Source of the DNA: Calothrix sp. NIES-2100
GTDB lineage: Bacteria > Cyanobacteriota > Cyanobacteriia > Cyanobacteriales > Nostocaceae
NCBI RefSeq assembly: GCF_002368195.1
Contig: NZ_AP018178.1
Span: 2,364,238-2,428,237 of the forward strand
DNA length: 64,000 bases
Direction of reading: 5' to 3'
The notes below the pieces were generated by a model. The model worked only from the letters and a program-made list of their open reading frames with translations. It did no database searches and was not told the origin of the DNA. Below, in pieces: positions 8,384 to 17,682 of this stretch. A program made the translations under genes and the position numbers. Position 1 is the stretch's first letter, and every line of letters begins with the position of its first letter.

Positions 8384-9514
8384 TCAATGCACTATCCAAT
8401 CTACTGTATGAGATTCGGTGATATTGGGAACTTCTAAGCGATGCTTTAACCGATAAAGTACTGATTCTGGGATTTTGGCAGTGCGATCGCGGTTTCTCCG
8501 TAACAGTTCTTGCCAAGATGTTTCTAAATACACGATACGAATGTTTGCTTGATAATTAGCAAACAGCCGAACCAGCATTGAGCGCAATTGCTGACTGATG
8601 TTGGTAGCATTCCAGACAAATGATTGTCCATTGCGCAGATATTCTTTAGCTAGAGCTTTAGCTGCATTTGCTACTACACTTTGGTCATCGTTAGGCTCAA
8701 TACCCATTGTCTGCCGCAGTTTATCTAGAGAAATTACTTGCCAATCAGGGAGATTGTCTGTAATCCAGGTGTCTTTTCCCGCACCCGGTAAGCCTGACAT
8801 GAGTACTACCTGAAACCGGGTATCATCGTATGCTTCATAGTCTGGGTTGCCATGTTCTTTTAGGAAATAAACAAACCGACTGTGGGCTGAGGGAAATATT
8901 CGCGGTTGGTGAAAGCAGTGATTTTCCTGACAAAATTCGCGGAAAAATTCGATACGTTCGAGTAATTGGGCTTGATCGTTGCAGTAACGCCCTTTTACGT
9001 CGGCTTCTGCTAGTAAAGCTAGTAAATCGCAACGGATAATTTGGCTAGCTTTGATAATTGACCGTTCGGGGTTGGGTTTGTCCCAAAACCATAGGGGTAG
9101 ACTACCGTATTTTACCAAAGATGCGATCGCCTCTCGTTCTGGTAATGGTACATGCAAATCCCAGAGAATCTGCTGTGCCATTTTTGCACCTTGGACTACG
9201 TGACCTTTCGAGGAGATAGCACCATCAGCGGCGATTTCCGTGGCCGCAGGTTTGGCGACATCATGCAGTAAAGCTGCGGCAAATAGCAAGGAACGTTCTT
9301 TAGCTGGTAATGTCCGCCATTGGGGTAAGGCGACTAATGCCTCACACACTAATTTTGTATGAATCAGAACATTACCCTCAGCATGATAACGTGGATCTTG
9401 GGGACAATCAGCGAGCGATCGCAGCCAATCAAATTCAGCTTCTAATGCTGTCCAATTAATCGACCAATCGATTTCATTAGGGCAATGGGGGAAAGACCAC
9501 ATAGTAGAGTTCAT
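8384..9514 (-). CDS. HD-domain phosphoesterase / P-loop polynucleotide kinase (HD-Pnk type)
   Basis: A 376-residue two-domain protein. The N-terminal half is an HD phosphohydrolase (metal-binding LLHDVAKP with His84-Asp85, and IHTKL around His52). The C-terminal half is a P-loop kinase: GLPGAGKDTW, Lys247 in the Walker A motif, ISLDKLRQ as the substrate Asp region and RRNRDR as the lid around 339-344. This arrangement matches the bacterial HD-Pnk end-healing enzymes (characterised in Runella), where the HD domain removes 2',3'-cyclic or 3'-phosphate and the kinase phosphorylates 5'-OH ends. The next gene upstream on the same strand is an RNA ligase, which would seal the healed ends. RNA repair is therefore a well-founded inference; the natural RNA substrate is unknown. 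Confidence 0.8.
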   Translation of the reverse strand: MNSTMWSFPHCPNEIDWSINWTALEAEFDWLRSLADCPQDPRYHAEGNVLIHTKLVCEALVALPQWRTLPAKERSLLFAAALLHDVAKPAATEIAADGAISSKGHVVQGAKMAQQILWDLHVPLPEREAIASLVKYGSLPLWFWDKPNPERSIIKASQIIRCDLLALLAEADVKGRYCNDQAQLLERIEFFREFCQENHCFHQPRIFPSAHSRFVYFLKEHGNPDYEAYDDTRFQVVLMSGLPGAGKDTWITDNLPDWQVISLDKLRQTMGIEPNDDQSVVANAAKALAKEYLRNGQSFVWNATNISQQLRSMLVRLFANYQANIRIVYLETSWQELLRRNRDRTAKIPESVLYRLKHRLEVPNITESHTVDWIVH

Positions 9515-9541
9515 AAGGGACTAGGGGCTAGGGGTTAGGGA

Positions 9542-9712
9542 CTAGGGCGTGTTTTCAAAGTCGCCGTCACCCTACAAGGGTGCGGCTAGCTCTACCAAGT
9601 CCGCCTGCGCGGACTAGGAGAAATAAGGCTTTTTAGCCCACGCAGGTGGGCTTTGTTAATATAGCCTCAGGCTTTAGCCTGAAGGCGTTTGGGGTTTGAA
9701 AACACGCCCTAG
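9542..9712. mobile_element. 171-bp MITE-like element with 18-bp perfect terminal inverted repeats
   Basis: The ends CTAGGGCGTGTTTTCAAA and TTTGAAAACACGCCCTAG are exact inverted copies. The interior holds further hairpins: AGTCCGC-CTGC-GCGGACT (9598-9615), AGCCCAC-GCAG-GTGGGCT (9635-9652) and GCCTCAGGC/GCCTGAAGGC. There is no transposase, so it is non-autonomous if mobile. A lone TTTGAAAACACGCC end also appears at about 23251. It sits between the RNA ligase and HD-Pnk genes and could affect their joint transcription. Confidence 0.7.
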
Positions 9713-9769
9713 GGGCTAGGGCACAAGGGAGACAAGGGGGACAAATGACCAATGACAAATGACAAATGA

Positions 9770-10561
9770 CTATTGACCATTAAACAAATCAACATCTGTA
9801 CGCAGAAGATTGGGTATAATTGGGCGGTTGAGCCAATGCCCATCGGATTGCTGGATGGTAGTTAAAAAACTGGAACGCACATATTTATAACGCGCAATTA
9901 CCGTATCTTCTGGTTCAACTTTGATGTATAAACCTTCCATCAAGGAACTTTGATCAGTTTGTTTCAGGGAACGTTCAACATCAAGTCCTTGTTCTTGACA
10001 AATTTCGCCCAAATGTTGCAAATGTGCAGCAGTTTGATAATGGGACTTACCCACCAAAGCGATCATTTGCTGGTAAGATTTGAGCTTCCCAGTAAACAGC
10101 ACGGGTACAGAAACCAAAGGTAATCCGCTGAGTAATTGCTGACGGCTTTTGGTGCTAAGAAATACTTGCTGTTGTAAATCCAGCACATCGTATTCTAAAA
10201 AGTAATGGGGTAAGGCATCATAGAATACTGTGTGCTTGGCGTATAGCCATTCACCAAAAACAATATAGCGACTTCCTAATATTTGCCAAAATGCACCAGC
10301 GTGAGTATGCGCCCACTGTTTGAACAAGTTAAAATGCTTTTCGCGCAATCCCCCTGTTAAATAGTGTCCCCGACTTTGCAGTCGGAGTTGACCATTAGCT
10401 GCAAAACTAATCGCCGCATTTGCACCATCAACTTTTTCTTCAATGACTACATACTGTTCTTTGAGTGCATCAAAGGGGATACAATCAAGGTCTTCATCCC
10501 CAGGTTGCGATCGCGAACCCTGTATATGATGGGTACGCGGATATTTATAAATTTGTTCCAT
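9770..10561 (-). CDS. ATP-dependent RNA ligase (Rnl-type nucleotidyltransferase)
   Basis: A 263-residue ligase. The nucleotidyltransferase motifs are in order: motif I EEKVDGAN with nucleophile Lys43; QSRG at about 62-65; motif III-like YIVFGEWLYAKH (99-110); motif IV EGLYIKVE (209-216); motif V RYKYVR (224-229). It should adenylylate itself with ATP and join 5'-phosphate to 3'-OH RNA ends. No separate OB or N-terminal module is visible, so it is a compact ligase. The HD-Pnk gene follows on the same strand after 255 bp, giving heal-and-seal activities side by side. DNA ligase is less likely given the short length and the missing OB fold. Confidence 0.8.
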   Translation of the reverse strand: MEQIYKYPRTHHIQGSRSQPGDEDLDCIPFDALKEQYVVIEEKVDGANAAISFAANGQLRLQSRGHYLTGGLREKHFNLFKQWAHTHAGAFWQILGSRYIVFGEWLYAKHTVFYDALPHYFLEYDVLDLQQQVFLSTKSRQQLLSGLPLVSVPVLFTGKLKSYQQMIALVGKSHYQTAAHLQHLGEICQEQGLDVERSLKQTDQSSLMEGLYIKVEPEDTVIARYKYVRSSFLTTIQQSDGHWLNRPIIPNLLRTDVDLFNGQ

Positions 10562-11136
10562 GACTTTTCTACCTTGGTGACGGAAATAAGGATGAAAGAT
10601 AAAGTTTTTACTTCACATCCTCAGTAGAAGCCGATATACAGCTTCTCATTCACACTTCATCCTTCAGATGACTGCAATCAAATAAATTTGTGACGAATCG
10701 CAACGAATCAGCAAATTTCTTAGATGCTTGATGTCATTATTTCTCTTGCGTAAATAATTTAGTAGTCAGGACTTTAGTCGTATATTTTGCAGCAATCAAG
10801 TGCTGACTACAAATGCATGAAAATTAATGACACAAACCACTAGATGCTTTGATCCAAGAATTGCTACCGTTCGTCATTAATCTAGATTTGATTGAGATGA
10901 GGGACTACATATGCCGTTACCTTAGTTTTCCAAGAGTAGTATTTTTATCATACTGATACTTCACCAGCTTGGGCAATATTTCCGGAAACTGTATCAGACT
11001 CACTCAAAAGCCAGTCAATTTTAAGCCAATTTCACGAATTTTTGCACGGTAGCACACCAGCATCAATGGTGCGTTAAGCTGTTGCTAATGACTGAAGATT
11101 TACTTTTAAATCGATTCTCAGAACTTAGGACTCAAG
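10562..11136. other. Divergent intergenic region without a gene
   Basis: This 575-bp region lies between the leftward RNA ligase and the rightward M61 peptidase and must hold both promoters. I see no convincing coding sequence. CACTTCATCCTTCAG near 10655 resembles a CATCCTT repeat family also seen at about 45800-45825. Confidence 0.5.
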
Positions 11137-12918
11137 ATGACTGAAGTAACTGCTCCTCCTCTAGATAGTCGCATTCAAGAACGGTTGCCAACAATACATT
11201 ATCAGGTAGCAATGCCCCAACCAGAAACACATCTGTTTGAGGTGACTTTGCAGATTGTAGACTACCCTGCTGCGACTCTTGATTTAAAATTTCCTGTCTG
11301 GACACCAGGCTCTTACTTAGTGCGAGAATACGCTAAAAATATCCAAGATTTTACTGCTTTTGCTAACGATCAACCTTTACGTTGGTGGAAAAAAAGTAAA
11401 AATCATTGGCAAGTAGATAAAAGCAATGTTTCACAATTAACAATACGTTACCGTGTGTTTGCCAATGACTTATCAGTACGCACAAATCATTTGGATATAA
11501 CTCACGGTTATTTTAATGGTGCGGCACTGTTTTTTAGACTACCAGGTTGGGAACAGCAACCAATTCGCGTCACTATTGTACCTCCCTACCCACAATGGGA
11601 AGTAACTACAGCGCTACCAACAGATAATCAAGCAGTGAATACTTTTTATGCTGCTGATTTTGATACTCTTGTCGATAGTCCTTTTGAAATTGGTAGTCAT
11701 AATTTATATCAGTTTGAGGTTTTGGGCAAACCCCATGAATTAGCAATCTGGGGACAGGGAAACATTCAACCACAAAATGTCATTCCTGATATCCAAAAAA
11801 TTATCGCAGTAGAAGCACAGATGTTTGATGGTTTACCCTATGACAGATATGTGTTTTTCCTACATTTATTTCATCAAGCTTATGGTGGTTTGGAACATAA
11901 AAATAGCTGTTCTTTAATCTATCAACGCTTTGGCTTTCGTAATCAAGACAGGTACGAGCGCTTTATGCAATTGGTAGCCCATGAGTTCTTTCATTTGTGG
12001 AATGTCAAGCGCATTCGCCCCAAAGCTCTAGAGGTTTTTGATTACGACCAAGAGAACTATACACAATCTTTGTGGTTCTGTGAAGGCACTACAAGTCACT
12101 ATGATTTACTAATTCCTTTGTGGGCAGGAATTTATGATACCAAGTCATATTTAAATCATTTGAGCAAGGAAATCAGCCGCTTTCTCACCACACCAGGACG
12201 GAAAGTACAGCCGCTTTCTGAGTCGAGTTTTGATGCTTGGATTAAACTTTATCGCCCAGATGCTAACAGTAGCAATTCGCAAATTTCTTATTATTTGAAA
12301 GGGGCGATGGTTTCTTTGCTCCTAGATTTATTAATTCGCGCCAAGCATCGTAATCAACGTTCTTTAAATGATGTGATGCGGCAAATGTGGCAGCAATTTG
12401 GTAAAGCAGAAATTGGCTTTACTCCCGAACAATTAGAAGCCGTAATTGCATCGGTAGCCGACATAGATTTAGGAGATTTCTTTCAACGTTATCTGCATGG
12501 TACAGAAGAGTTACCTTTTAATGATTACTTAGCACCTTTTGGCTTACAATTGGTGGGTGATTTAGAAGAAGAACCATTACTAGGTGTGAAAGTTAGCACT
12601 GAGAATGGGCGGGAGATGATTAAGTTTGTGGAAGTGGGTTCACCTGCGCAAAAAGCGGGAATCGATCCAGGTGATGAGTTACTAGCCATTAATGGGATTA
12701 AGGTAACAGCAAATAATTTAAGCGATCGCCTCAAAGATTTCCAGCCCAAAGATATTATTCAAGTAACAGTTTTCCACCAAGACTTACTCCGTTCTGTAAA
12801 TGTCACTTTAGCTGATCCACGGGCTACACGCTACCAAGTGATTCCATTACACAATCCTGATGCGGTTCAGCAAGAAAACTTAGCTGGGTGGTTGGGTGTT
12901 CACAAACATATTGCTTGA
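11137..12918 (+). CDS. M61-family metallopeptidase with PDZ domain
   Basis: A 593-residue protein. The N-terminal beta-rich region (about 15-200) is typical of M61 glycyl-aminopeptidase-like enzymes. The zinc site is HEFFH (282-286), with the third ligand probably Glu316 in WFCEGTTSHYD. A C-terminal PDZ domain (about 495-575, SPAQKAGIDPGDELLAINGI) could bind substrate or partner. There is no signal peptide at the chosen start, so it is probably cytoplasmic. An alternative upstream ATG (11089) is out of frame. Peptide substrates are unknown. The gene stands alone, convergent with nothing and followed by a MITE-like repeat. Confidence 0.9.
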   Translation: MTEVTAPPLDSRIQERLPTIHYQVAMPQPETHLFEVTLQIVDYPAATLDLKFPVWTPGSYLVREYAKNIQDFTAFANDQPLRWWKKSKNHWQVDKSNVSQLTIRYRVFANDLSVRTNHLDITHGYFNGAALFFRLPGWEQQPIRVTIVPPYPQWEVTTALPTDNQAVNTFYAADFDTLVDSPFEIGSHNLYQFEVLGKPHELAIWGQGNIQPQNVIPDIQKIIAVEAQMFDGLPYDRYVFFLHLFHQAYGGLEHKNSCSLIYQRFGFRNQDRYERFMQLVAHEFFHLWNVKRIRPKALEVFDYDQENYTQSLWFCEGTTSHYDLLIPLWAGIYDTKSYLNHLSKEISRFLTTPGRKVQPLSESSFDAWIKLYRPDANSSNSQISYYLKGAMVSLLLDLLIRAKHRNQRSLNDVMRQMWQQFGKAEIGFTPEQLEAVIASVADIDLGDFFQRYLHGTEELPFNDYLAPFGLQLVGDLEEEPLLGVKVSTENGREMIKFVEVGSPAQKAGIDPGDELLAINGIKVTANNLSDRLKDFQPKDIIQVTVFHQDLLRSVNVTLADPRATRYQVIPLHNPDAVQQENLAGWLGVHKHIA

Positions 12919-12944
12919 ATTCCGTTCACTGCAATAACACATTA

Positions 12945-13055
12945 GGGAACTCCAAAAAATAAATTATTCCGCTTACAGTTGTTGACTGTTGACTGTTGAC
13001 TGTCAACAGTCAACAGTCAACAATAACAATGGAATATTTGTGTATTTGGAAGTTT
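12945..13055 (+). mobile_element. MITE copy A, right end decayed, with palindromic heptamer core
   Basis: It begins TTA-GGGAACTCC followed by AAAAAATAAATTATTCC, and ends GGAATATTTG...TTGGAAGTTTG. These match the ends of the intact element at 25413-25546. The core is TTGTTGACTGTTGACTG... (12979-13023), a 45-bp palindrome made of heptamer repeats. The remaining bases of the gap before 13242 show no gene; AGGGAACTCTAATA at about 13205 resembles another left end. Confidence 0.65.
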
Positions 13056-13241
13056 GAAAGAAATGTGGGATTAGAGGCTTTAGCAATGCTAAACCCCTAC
13101 AGTTATGGGGCGACACTCAGCACTATTAAGATTGTCTGAGCCGAGAGTAACAGTAATCTTAACGTGTAAAAAGTCTGGAATACTTCGATTTTGTCACAGC
13201 AATAGGGAACTCTAATATTAAGTTTACTTTTAAAGGTTGCT

Positions 13242-15071
13242 ATGGCTTTCCAGACTAAAGGCTATTTCCTAGTGTTAGGCGTAACAAAGTGGTTATTGCA
13301 GATTATCAATGGACTGAGTATTGCTAACAAAATTAAATTTGGATATGCGATCGCTCTTGGTGTAGGAATTTTTGGAACCACAATTGGCTTAGTTATGGGC
13401 GATCGCTATCAGCAACAGGCTTTGATAAAAGAAGAAACCGCTTTTAAGGAAATCAATATGCTTCATCGTTTGCAAGCCAGTATCCTGCAAACGCGCACCC
13501 ATCAACAGCAACTCATTCCATTAATAGGAAACCCAGAACTGTACAAGGAAGAATACAGTCATATTACTCATAAGCATACGCCGGATATTAAGCAAGTTTG
13601 GTCGGAACTCCAAACTTACACTACAACTGCTGATTATCTCAACGATCAGCATACTGAAAATATTCCTCAGATGTTAGCAACTTATCAGGTTGTTCCAGAA
13701 ACTTATCTCCAGCAACTTGCAATACTGCTCAAGCAACTTGATCTATCGCCACTCACTGAAGATAAAATTGCCACAGCACAAAAACAATTGTTGAAGTTTA
13801 CTAACAGTGAATTGGCACTTAAGTTTGATGGATTATCTGATGATTTGGTAGAAGTTATCGCTGCTTCTTATCAAGACTTAAAAATAGCAACCAAAGAGTT
13901 TCAGGCAGCAGAGAAAATACGCATTCAAATCATAGTCGGTAGTATTATATTATCAGCAGCGATCGCAACTCTGTTAGCCTGGTTAACAAGTCGCACTATT
14001 ACTCGCCCTGTGCAAACACTCACAAATATGGCGCAGCGGGTTACCAAAGAATCTAACTTTGATTTGCAAACGCCGGTGACATCAACAGACGAAGTAGGCA
14101 TACTTGGTGATGCTTTTAATCAACTTTTACAACGAGTTAAAAGTCTCTTAGAAGAACAAAATTTAGCTGCTTTGCGTCAGCAACAATTGCAGGAATCCCA
14201 ATTGCTTCAAAGTGAGAAAATGTCTAGCTTAGGACGAATGGTAGCTGGTGTTGCTCACGAAATTAATAATCCAGTAAATTTTATTTACGGTAATTTAGAA
14301 CCTGCTATTAACCATGTAGAAGATTTATTAGAATTATTGCGACTTTATCAGCAAGAAATTCCCAATCCACCGCCAGCAGTTGAGGATTTCGCCGCTGAAA
14401 TTGATGTGGAATTTGTAGAAGAAGATTTACCCAAAGTTTTGCAATCAATGAAATTTGGTGCCGATCGCGTCCGCCAAATTGTCTTGAGTTTGAAAAATTT
14501 CTCCCGTTTGGAAGAAGCCGAAGCCCATGCGGTTAATCTGCACGAATGTATTGATAGTACGTTACTTATCCTCAATAACCGGATTAAAAAAGGAATTACG
14601 GTTGAACGGAATTATGGCGATATTCCTCATATTGAAGGTTTTGCTGGCTCACTCTATCAGGTATTCATGAATATTATTAACAATGCGCTGGATGCATTGG
14701 AAGGAAAGCAAAACACTCAAGAACCACCCAAAATTGCGATCGCTACTGAACGTCAAGACAACAACTGGGTAGTTGTGCGGATTGCAGATAACGGTTCCGG
14801 TATTCCCCTAGAAAATCAAGCAAAAATTTTTGAAACTTTCTTTACCACAAAACCCAGAGGTGTTGGTACGGGAATGGGACTTTCAATTAGTTATCAGATT
14901 GTAGTTGAGAAACACCAAGGACAACTCACCTGTAAATCTGAGGTGGGTAGGGGTACAGAATTTATTATTTCTCTCCCCATTCGCTTACAACCAGCTGAAG
15001 CATCATCTGTTTTAGCCAGTTCCAGTTTATACCCCAGTTGCGAACTACCCGAAAAAATAAGTATTGGATAG
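13242..15071 (+). CDS. HAMP-containing sensor histidine kinase
   Basis: A 609-residue kinase. Membrane helix 1 lies at about 32-53, followed by a ~175-residue helical sensor region, membrane helix 2 at about 228-248 and a HAMP linker (TRPVQTLTNMAQRVT). The HisKA domain has phosphoacceptor His339 in GVAHEINNPVNF. The ATPase domain has NIINNALDALEG (N-box), IADNGSGIP (G1), FFTTKPRGVGTGMGLS (F and G2) and GRGTEFIISLP (G3). All catalytic boxes are intact. There is no response regulator next to it, so it is an orphan kinase. The next gene is convergent. Confidence 0.9.
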   Translation: MAFQTKGYFLVLGVTKWLLQIINGLSIANKIKFGYAIALGVGIFGTTIGLVMGDRYQQQALIKEETAFKEINMLHRLQASILQTRTHQQQLIPLIGNPELYKEEYSHITHKHTPDIKQVWSELQTYTTTADYLNDQHTENIPQMLATYQVVPETYLQQLAILLKQLDLSPLTEDKIATAQKQLLKFTNSELALKFDGLSDDLVEVIAASYQDLKIATKEFQAAEKIRIQIIVGSIILSAAIATLLAWLTSRTITRPVQTLTNMAQRVTKESNFDLQTPVTSTDEVGILGDAFNQLLQRVKSLLEEQNLAALRQQQLQESQLLQSEKMSSLGRMVAGVAHEINNPVNFIYGNLEPAINHVEDLLELLRLYQQEIPNPPPAVEDFAAEIDVEFVEEDLPKVLQSMKFGADRVRQIVLSLKNFSRLEEAEAHAVNLHECIDSTLLILNNRIKKGITVERNYGDIPHIEGFAGSLYQVFMNIINNALDALEGKQNTQEPPKIAIATERQDNNWVVVRIADNGSGIPLENQAKIFETFFTTKPRGVGTGMGLSISYQIVVEKHQGQLTCKSEVGRGTEFIISLPIRLQPAEASSVLASSSLYPSCELPEKISIG

Positions 15072-15107
15072 ATGAGTTTAAGGTGTAATTGCCAACAAGA
15101 CACCCTG

Positions 15108-16319
15108 CTATGCGATCGCGCGAATACCAACAACATTAATCACAAACTCTTGTTGTGATTTCGAGTTAAAGGCAGCCAAGTTTCCATCAGGACTGAAAAC
15201 TCCGGGCAAATAGTAGTCCCGATCTGACAACTCGCTAATTAATCTATTGCTGCGGGGATTCCACAGCTGAATTCGCTGTTGTGGTTGGTTGGTGATTTCG
15301 GCGGTGAGAGGTTTGTAGGGTAAAAATAAGTTGAGAGGTAGAGAATGCAATTTTTCCCCAGTTTCGATACTCCATTCTGTGAAAAGACTTGATTTTTGAA
15401 CAATGATTCTTTTTCCATCGGGGCTAATTAATGCGTGAGTTACACCAGGACAGGTTAGAGTGTGGAGTTGCTTTCTTTGCTGTAAATCCCAAACTTTGAC
15501 GACTTTCTGAACATGAATATAACTAATGGCATATCGACCATCTGCACTAATATCAACATGGCTATACCAGGCAGAACCCTCGAAAGCATAGGATTGACCA
15601 GACTGGAGATCCCAAACCTCGATTTCAGGGCTGTTTTTTTTGCTACCAACGACCAGAGTTGAACCATTCTTGCTGATCGCGAGTGACTTTACATGGGTTG
15701 ATCGCCCTTTTAAAGTCCGGATAATCTCTCCCGTGGTTAATTTTCGTTGACGAATATTGCCATCTGAATAGCCGACATAGCAAGATTGCCCATCAGGGCT
15801 AGCTGCGATCGCCGTACTAAACCTTAAACCATCCTCAAATCCTGTTAAGGTTTGCACTAACTCACCGCTTCTCAAATCCCAAATCTTGACGCTGTTATCA
15901 AACAAAGCGACTAGCAACTGTTGACTATTAGGCATGAAGGCAAACTCAGCCTCGTACAAACCCCCATGCGCACTATAACTACCTTCAACCTTGACCAGAG
16001 GCTCAAACAAATGGTATGGCATATTCTGGAGCAGAAACTCTTGAACCTCTGGTTGTGGTTGTTGTCGCAATATCATGTACGCCAATCGCTGAAGATATTC
16101 TGTTTCGTCCACTAATGCCTGTTTTAACAAGTCCAGTCCAGATTTTCTACACTTCTGGTTAAATTGTTGAAGTGCAGCGTATTGTTCGGCAGACAAAGGG
16201 CTGGCTAATCTTTGTATTACCCCTTCTATTCCACCTAAGACAGCTGCACCACTCATCGGGGAAGGCGACTGACCCCCTAGAACAACATCAAATTCCGTCG
16301 GCTGTTGGCTATCTGGCAT
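15108..16319 (-). CDS. WD40-type beta-propeller protein with cyanobacterial N-terminal module
   Basis: A 403-residue protein. The first ~110 residues contain DVVLGGQSPSP and AVLGGIEGVIQRL, a leader I associate with Nostoc WD40 and pentapeptide proteins, followed by a helical segment. From about residue 115, weak WD40 repeats follow, with recurrent (V/I)KIWDL(R/Q)SGE, EVWDLQSGQ and VKVWDLQQRK tails, so it should form a beta-propeller. Probable role: protein-protein scaffold; partner unknown. It converges with the kinase gene ending at 15071. Confidence 0.75.
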   Translation of the reverse strand: MPDSQQPTEFDVVLGGQSPSPMSGAAVLGGIEGVIQRLASPLSAEQYAALQQFNQKCRKSGLDLLKQALVDETEYLQRLAYMILRQQPQPEVQEFLLQNMPYHLFEPLVKVEGSYSAHGGLYEAEFAFMPNSQQLLVALFDNSVKIWDLRSGELVQTLTGFEDGLRFSTAIAASPDGQSCYVGYSDGNIRQRKLTTGEIIRTLKGRSTHVKSLAISKNGSTLVVGSKKNSPEIEVWDLQSGQSYAFEGSAWYSHVDISADGRYAISYIHVQKVVKVWDLQQRKQLHTLTCPGVTHALISPDGKRIIVQKSSLFTEWSIETGEKLHSLPLNLFLPYKPLTAEITNQPQQRIQLWNPRSNRLISELSDRDYYLPGVFSPDGNLAAFNSKSQQEFVINVVGIRAIA

Positions 16320-16485
16320 AGGAAAAGTTGAATGTCTCTATTCAAAATAGTTTGATTTGGTTATAACAGAACAGAAACCAATATCTGTAAGCAAAGCTAC
16401 TGAAGACTTAAATTAGGCTAGAAAAAATACTGATGCTTTCAGGCTGGCAAACAACTCGCATTTTTCCTCAAAGAGGAGCAGTCAC

Positions 16486-17556
16486 ATGGCTAGGGAAACG
16501 ACATATCTGGAGCTTTCTGATGGTAAGTCGCACAAGTTCTATGAGGTGACAATCAATGATGTAGAGGTAACGGTACGCTATGGGCGAATTGGCGATGCAG
16601 GTAAAACGACTGTGACGGCTTATGATACTCCCCAAAAAGCACAGGTAGAAGTTACAAAGCTGGTTAATTCTAAGCTGAAAAAAGGCTATGAACGGGCACA
16701 GAAGGGCGATCGCACTAAGCAACCAATTTCTCGAAGCGATCGCCGTTTGGCGCGGTTAAACCATCTCCGGCGCACTGGCTGGAAACCCTTGATTAAACCT
16801 ACTCTTGATGCTCCCTTAGCATCTAAGTATCTCGGTAAACCTTGGCTTAGTCCTGGTGCAACTCATCCTCATTGTTCTAGCTGTGGAGGTGCGCTAAACT
16901 TTCATTTGCAACTAAATCTGCAAGAATTACCTGAAAGCTTGCAAGGCAAATTTGGCACTGGACTATTTCAACTATTTACCTGTTTGTCTTGCTATGTACA
17001 ATTTCCCCAAATTGTGGCGCTTCCTGAATCAGCATCAACACGATCAGAGGTGGAAATTAGTGCTGAAGATGCTGCAAACCTCAGTAAATGGGCACCCTAT
17101 GTAATTCAACATAGTTGCATTGATGACTTTCATGGTCGCTATATGCTGCAAATTGTCGGATGGCAACCCTTTGATGACTATCCTTTTTATGAGGAAGCAC
17201 AGGAAACCTACGGTACAGAATACAGCGAATACGAAGAAATGTTGATATTCCATGTTGATGAGCAGGATTGTGAATACTACGAGGAAGACGACCCCGACAG
17301 ACCTACACCAGTAGATATTCAATTAGCTTGGAATAGAACAGCAGATAAGCTTTCGGGGTGGGGCTACTGGGGACAATCTGTAGAGCATCAGTATTGTCGA
17401 ATCTGCGGTCAACCCATGCAACTCTTCTACCAACTCGGTCACGGTATTGAATACGAAGGCTATCTTGGATTGGAATATGAGACTGATAATGTCTGGCTGC
17501 TGTTTCAGTGTGCCGAACATAAAGAACAATTTAACTGCTATTGCAGTGCGTTTTAG
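16486..17556 (+). CDS. WGR-domain protein with Cys-rich YwqG/DUF1963-like region
   Basis: A 356-residue protein. Residues about 1-80 form a WGR domain (YEVTINDVEVTVRYGRIG, then K..V.KLVNSKLKKGY), a nucleic-acid-associated module known from PARP and MolR proteins. The remainder resembles DUF1963-type proteins and contains Cys pairs (CSSCGG, CLSC, CRICGQ) that could bind zinc. The start follows AGAGGAG 5 to 11 bases upstream. It is the first of three rightward genes, though 127 bp of repeat-like DNA separate it from the next one. Function unknown; a DNA-related role is only a suggestion from the WGR domain. Confidence 0.7.
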   Translation: MARETTYLELSDGKSHKFYEVTINDVEVTVRYGRIGDAGKTTVTAYDTPQKAQVEVTKLVNSKLKKGYERAQKGDRTKQPISRSDRRLARLNHLRRTGWKPLIKPTLDAPLASKYLGKPWLSPGATHPHCSSCGGALNFHLQLNLQELPESLQGKFGTGLFQLFTCLSCYVQFPQIVALPESASTRSEVEISAEDAANLSKWAPYVIQHSCIDDFHGRYMLQIVGWQPFDDYPFYEEAQETYGTEYSEYEEMLIFHVDEQDCEYYEEDDPDRPTPVDIQLAWNRTADKLSGWGYWGQSVEHQYCRICGQPMQLFYQLGHGIEYEGYLGLEYETDNVWLLFQCAEHKEQFNCYCSAF

Positions 17557-17682
17557 TCATTGGGCATTGGGCATGGGGCATGGGGCATGGGGCATTGGGG
17601 ATTTGTCAAGAACGCAACCGTCAACGGTCAACAGTCAACACTCAACACTCAACCGTCTTCTACCTTACTTATTAAAATACCT

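Noticed and set aside
17560..17682. N-terminal extension of the 116-residue membrane protein
   Set aside because: The extension would translate GGGCATGG heptamers, a non-coding repeat family seen in many gaps of this window.
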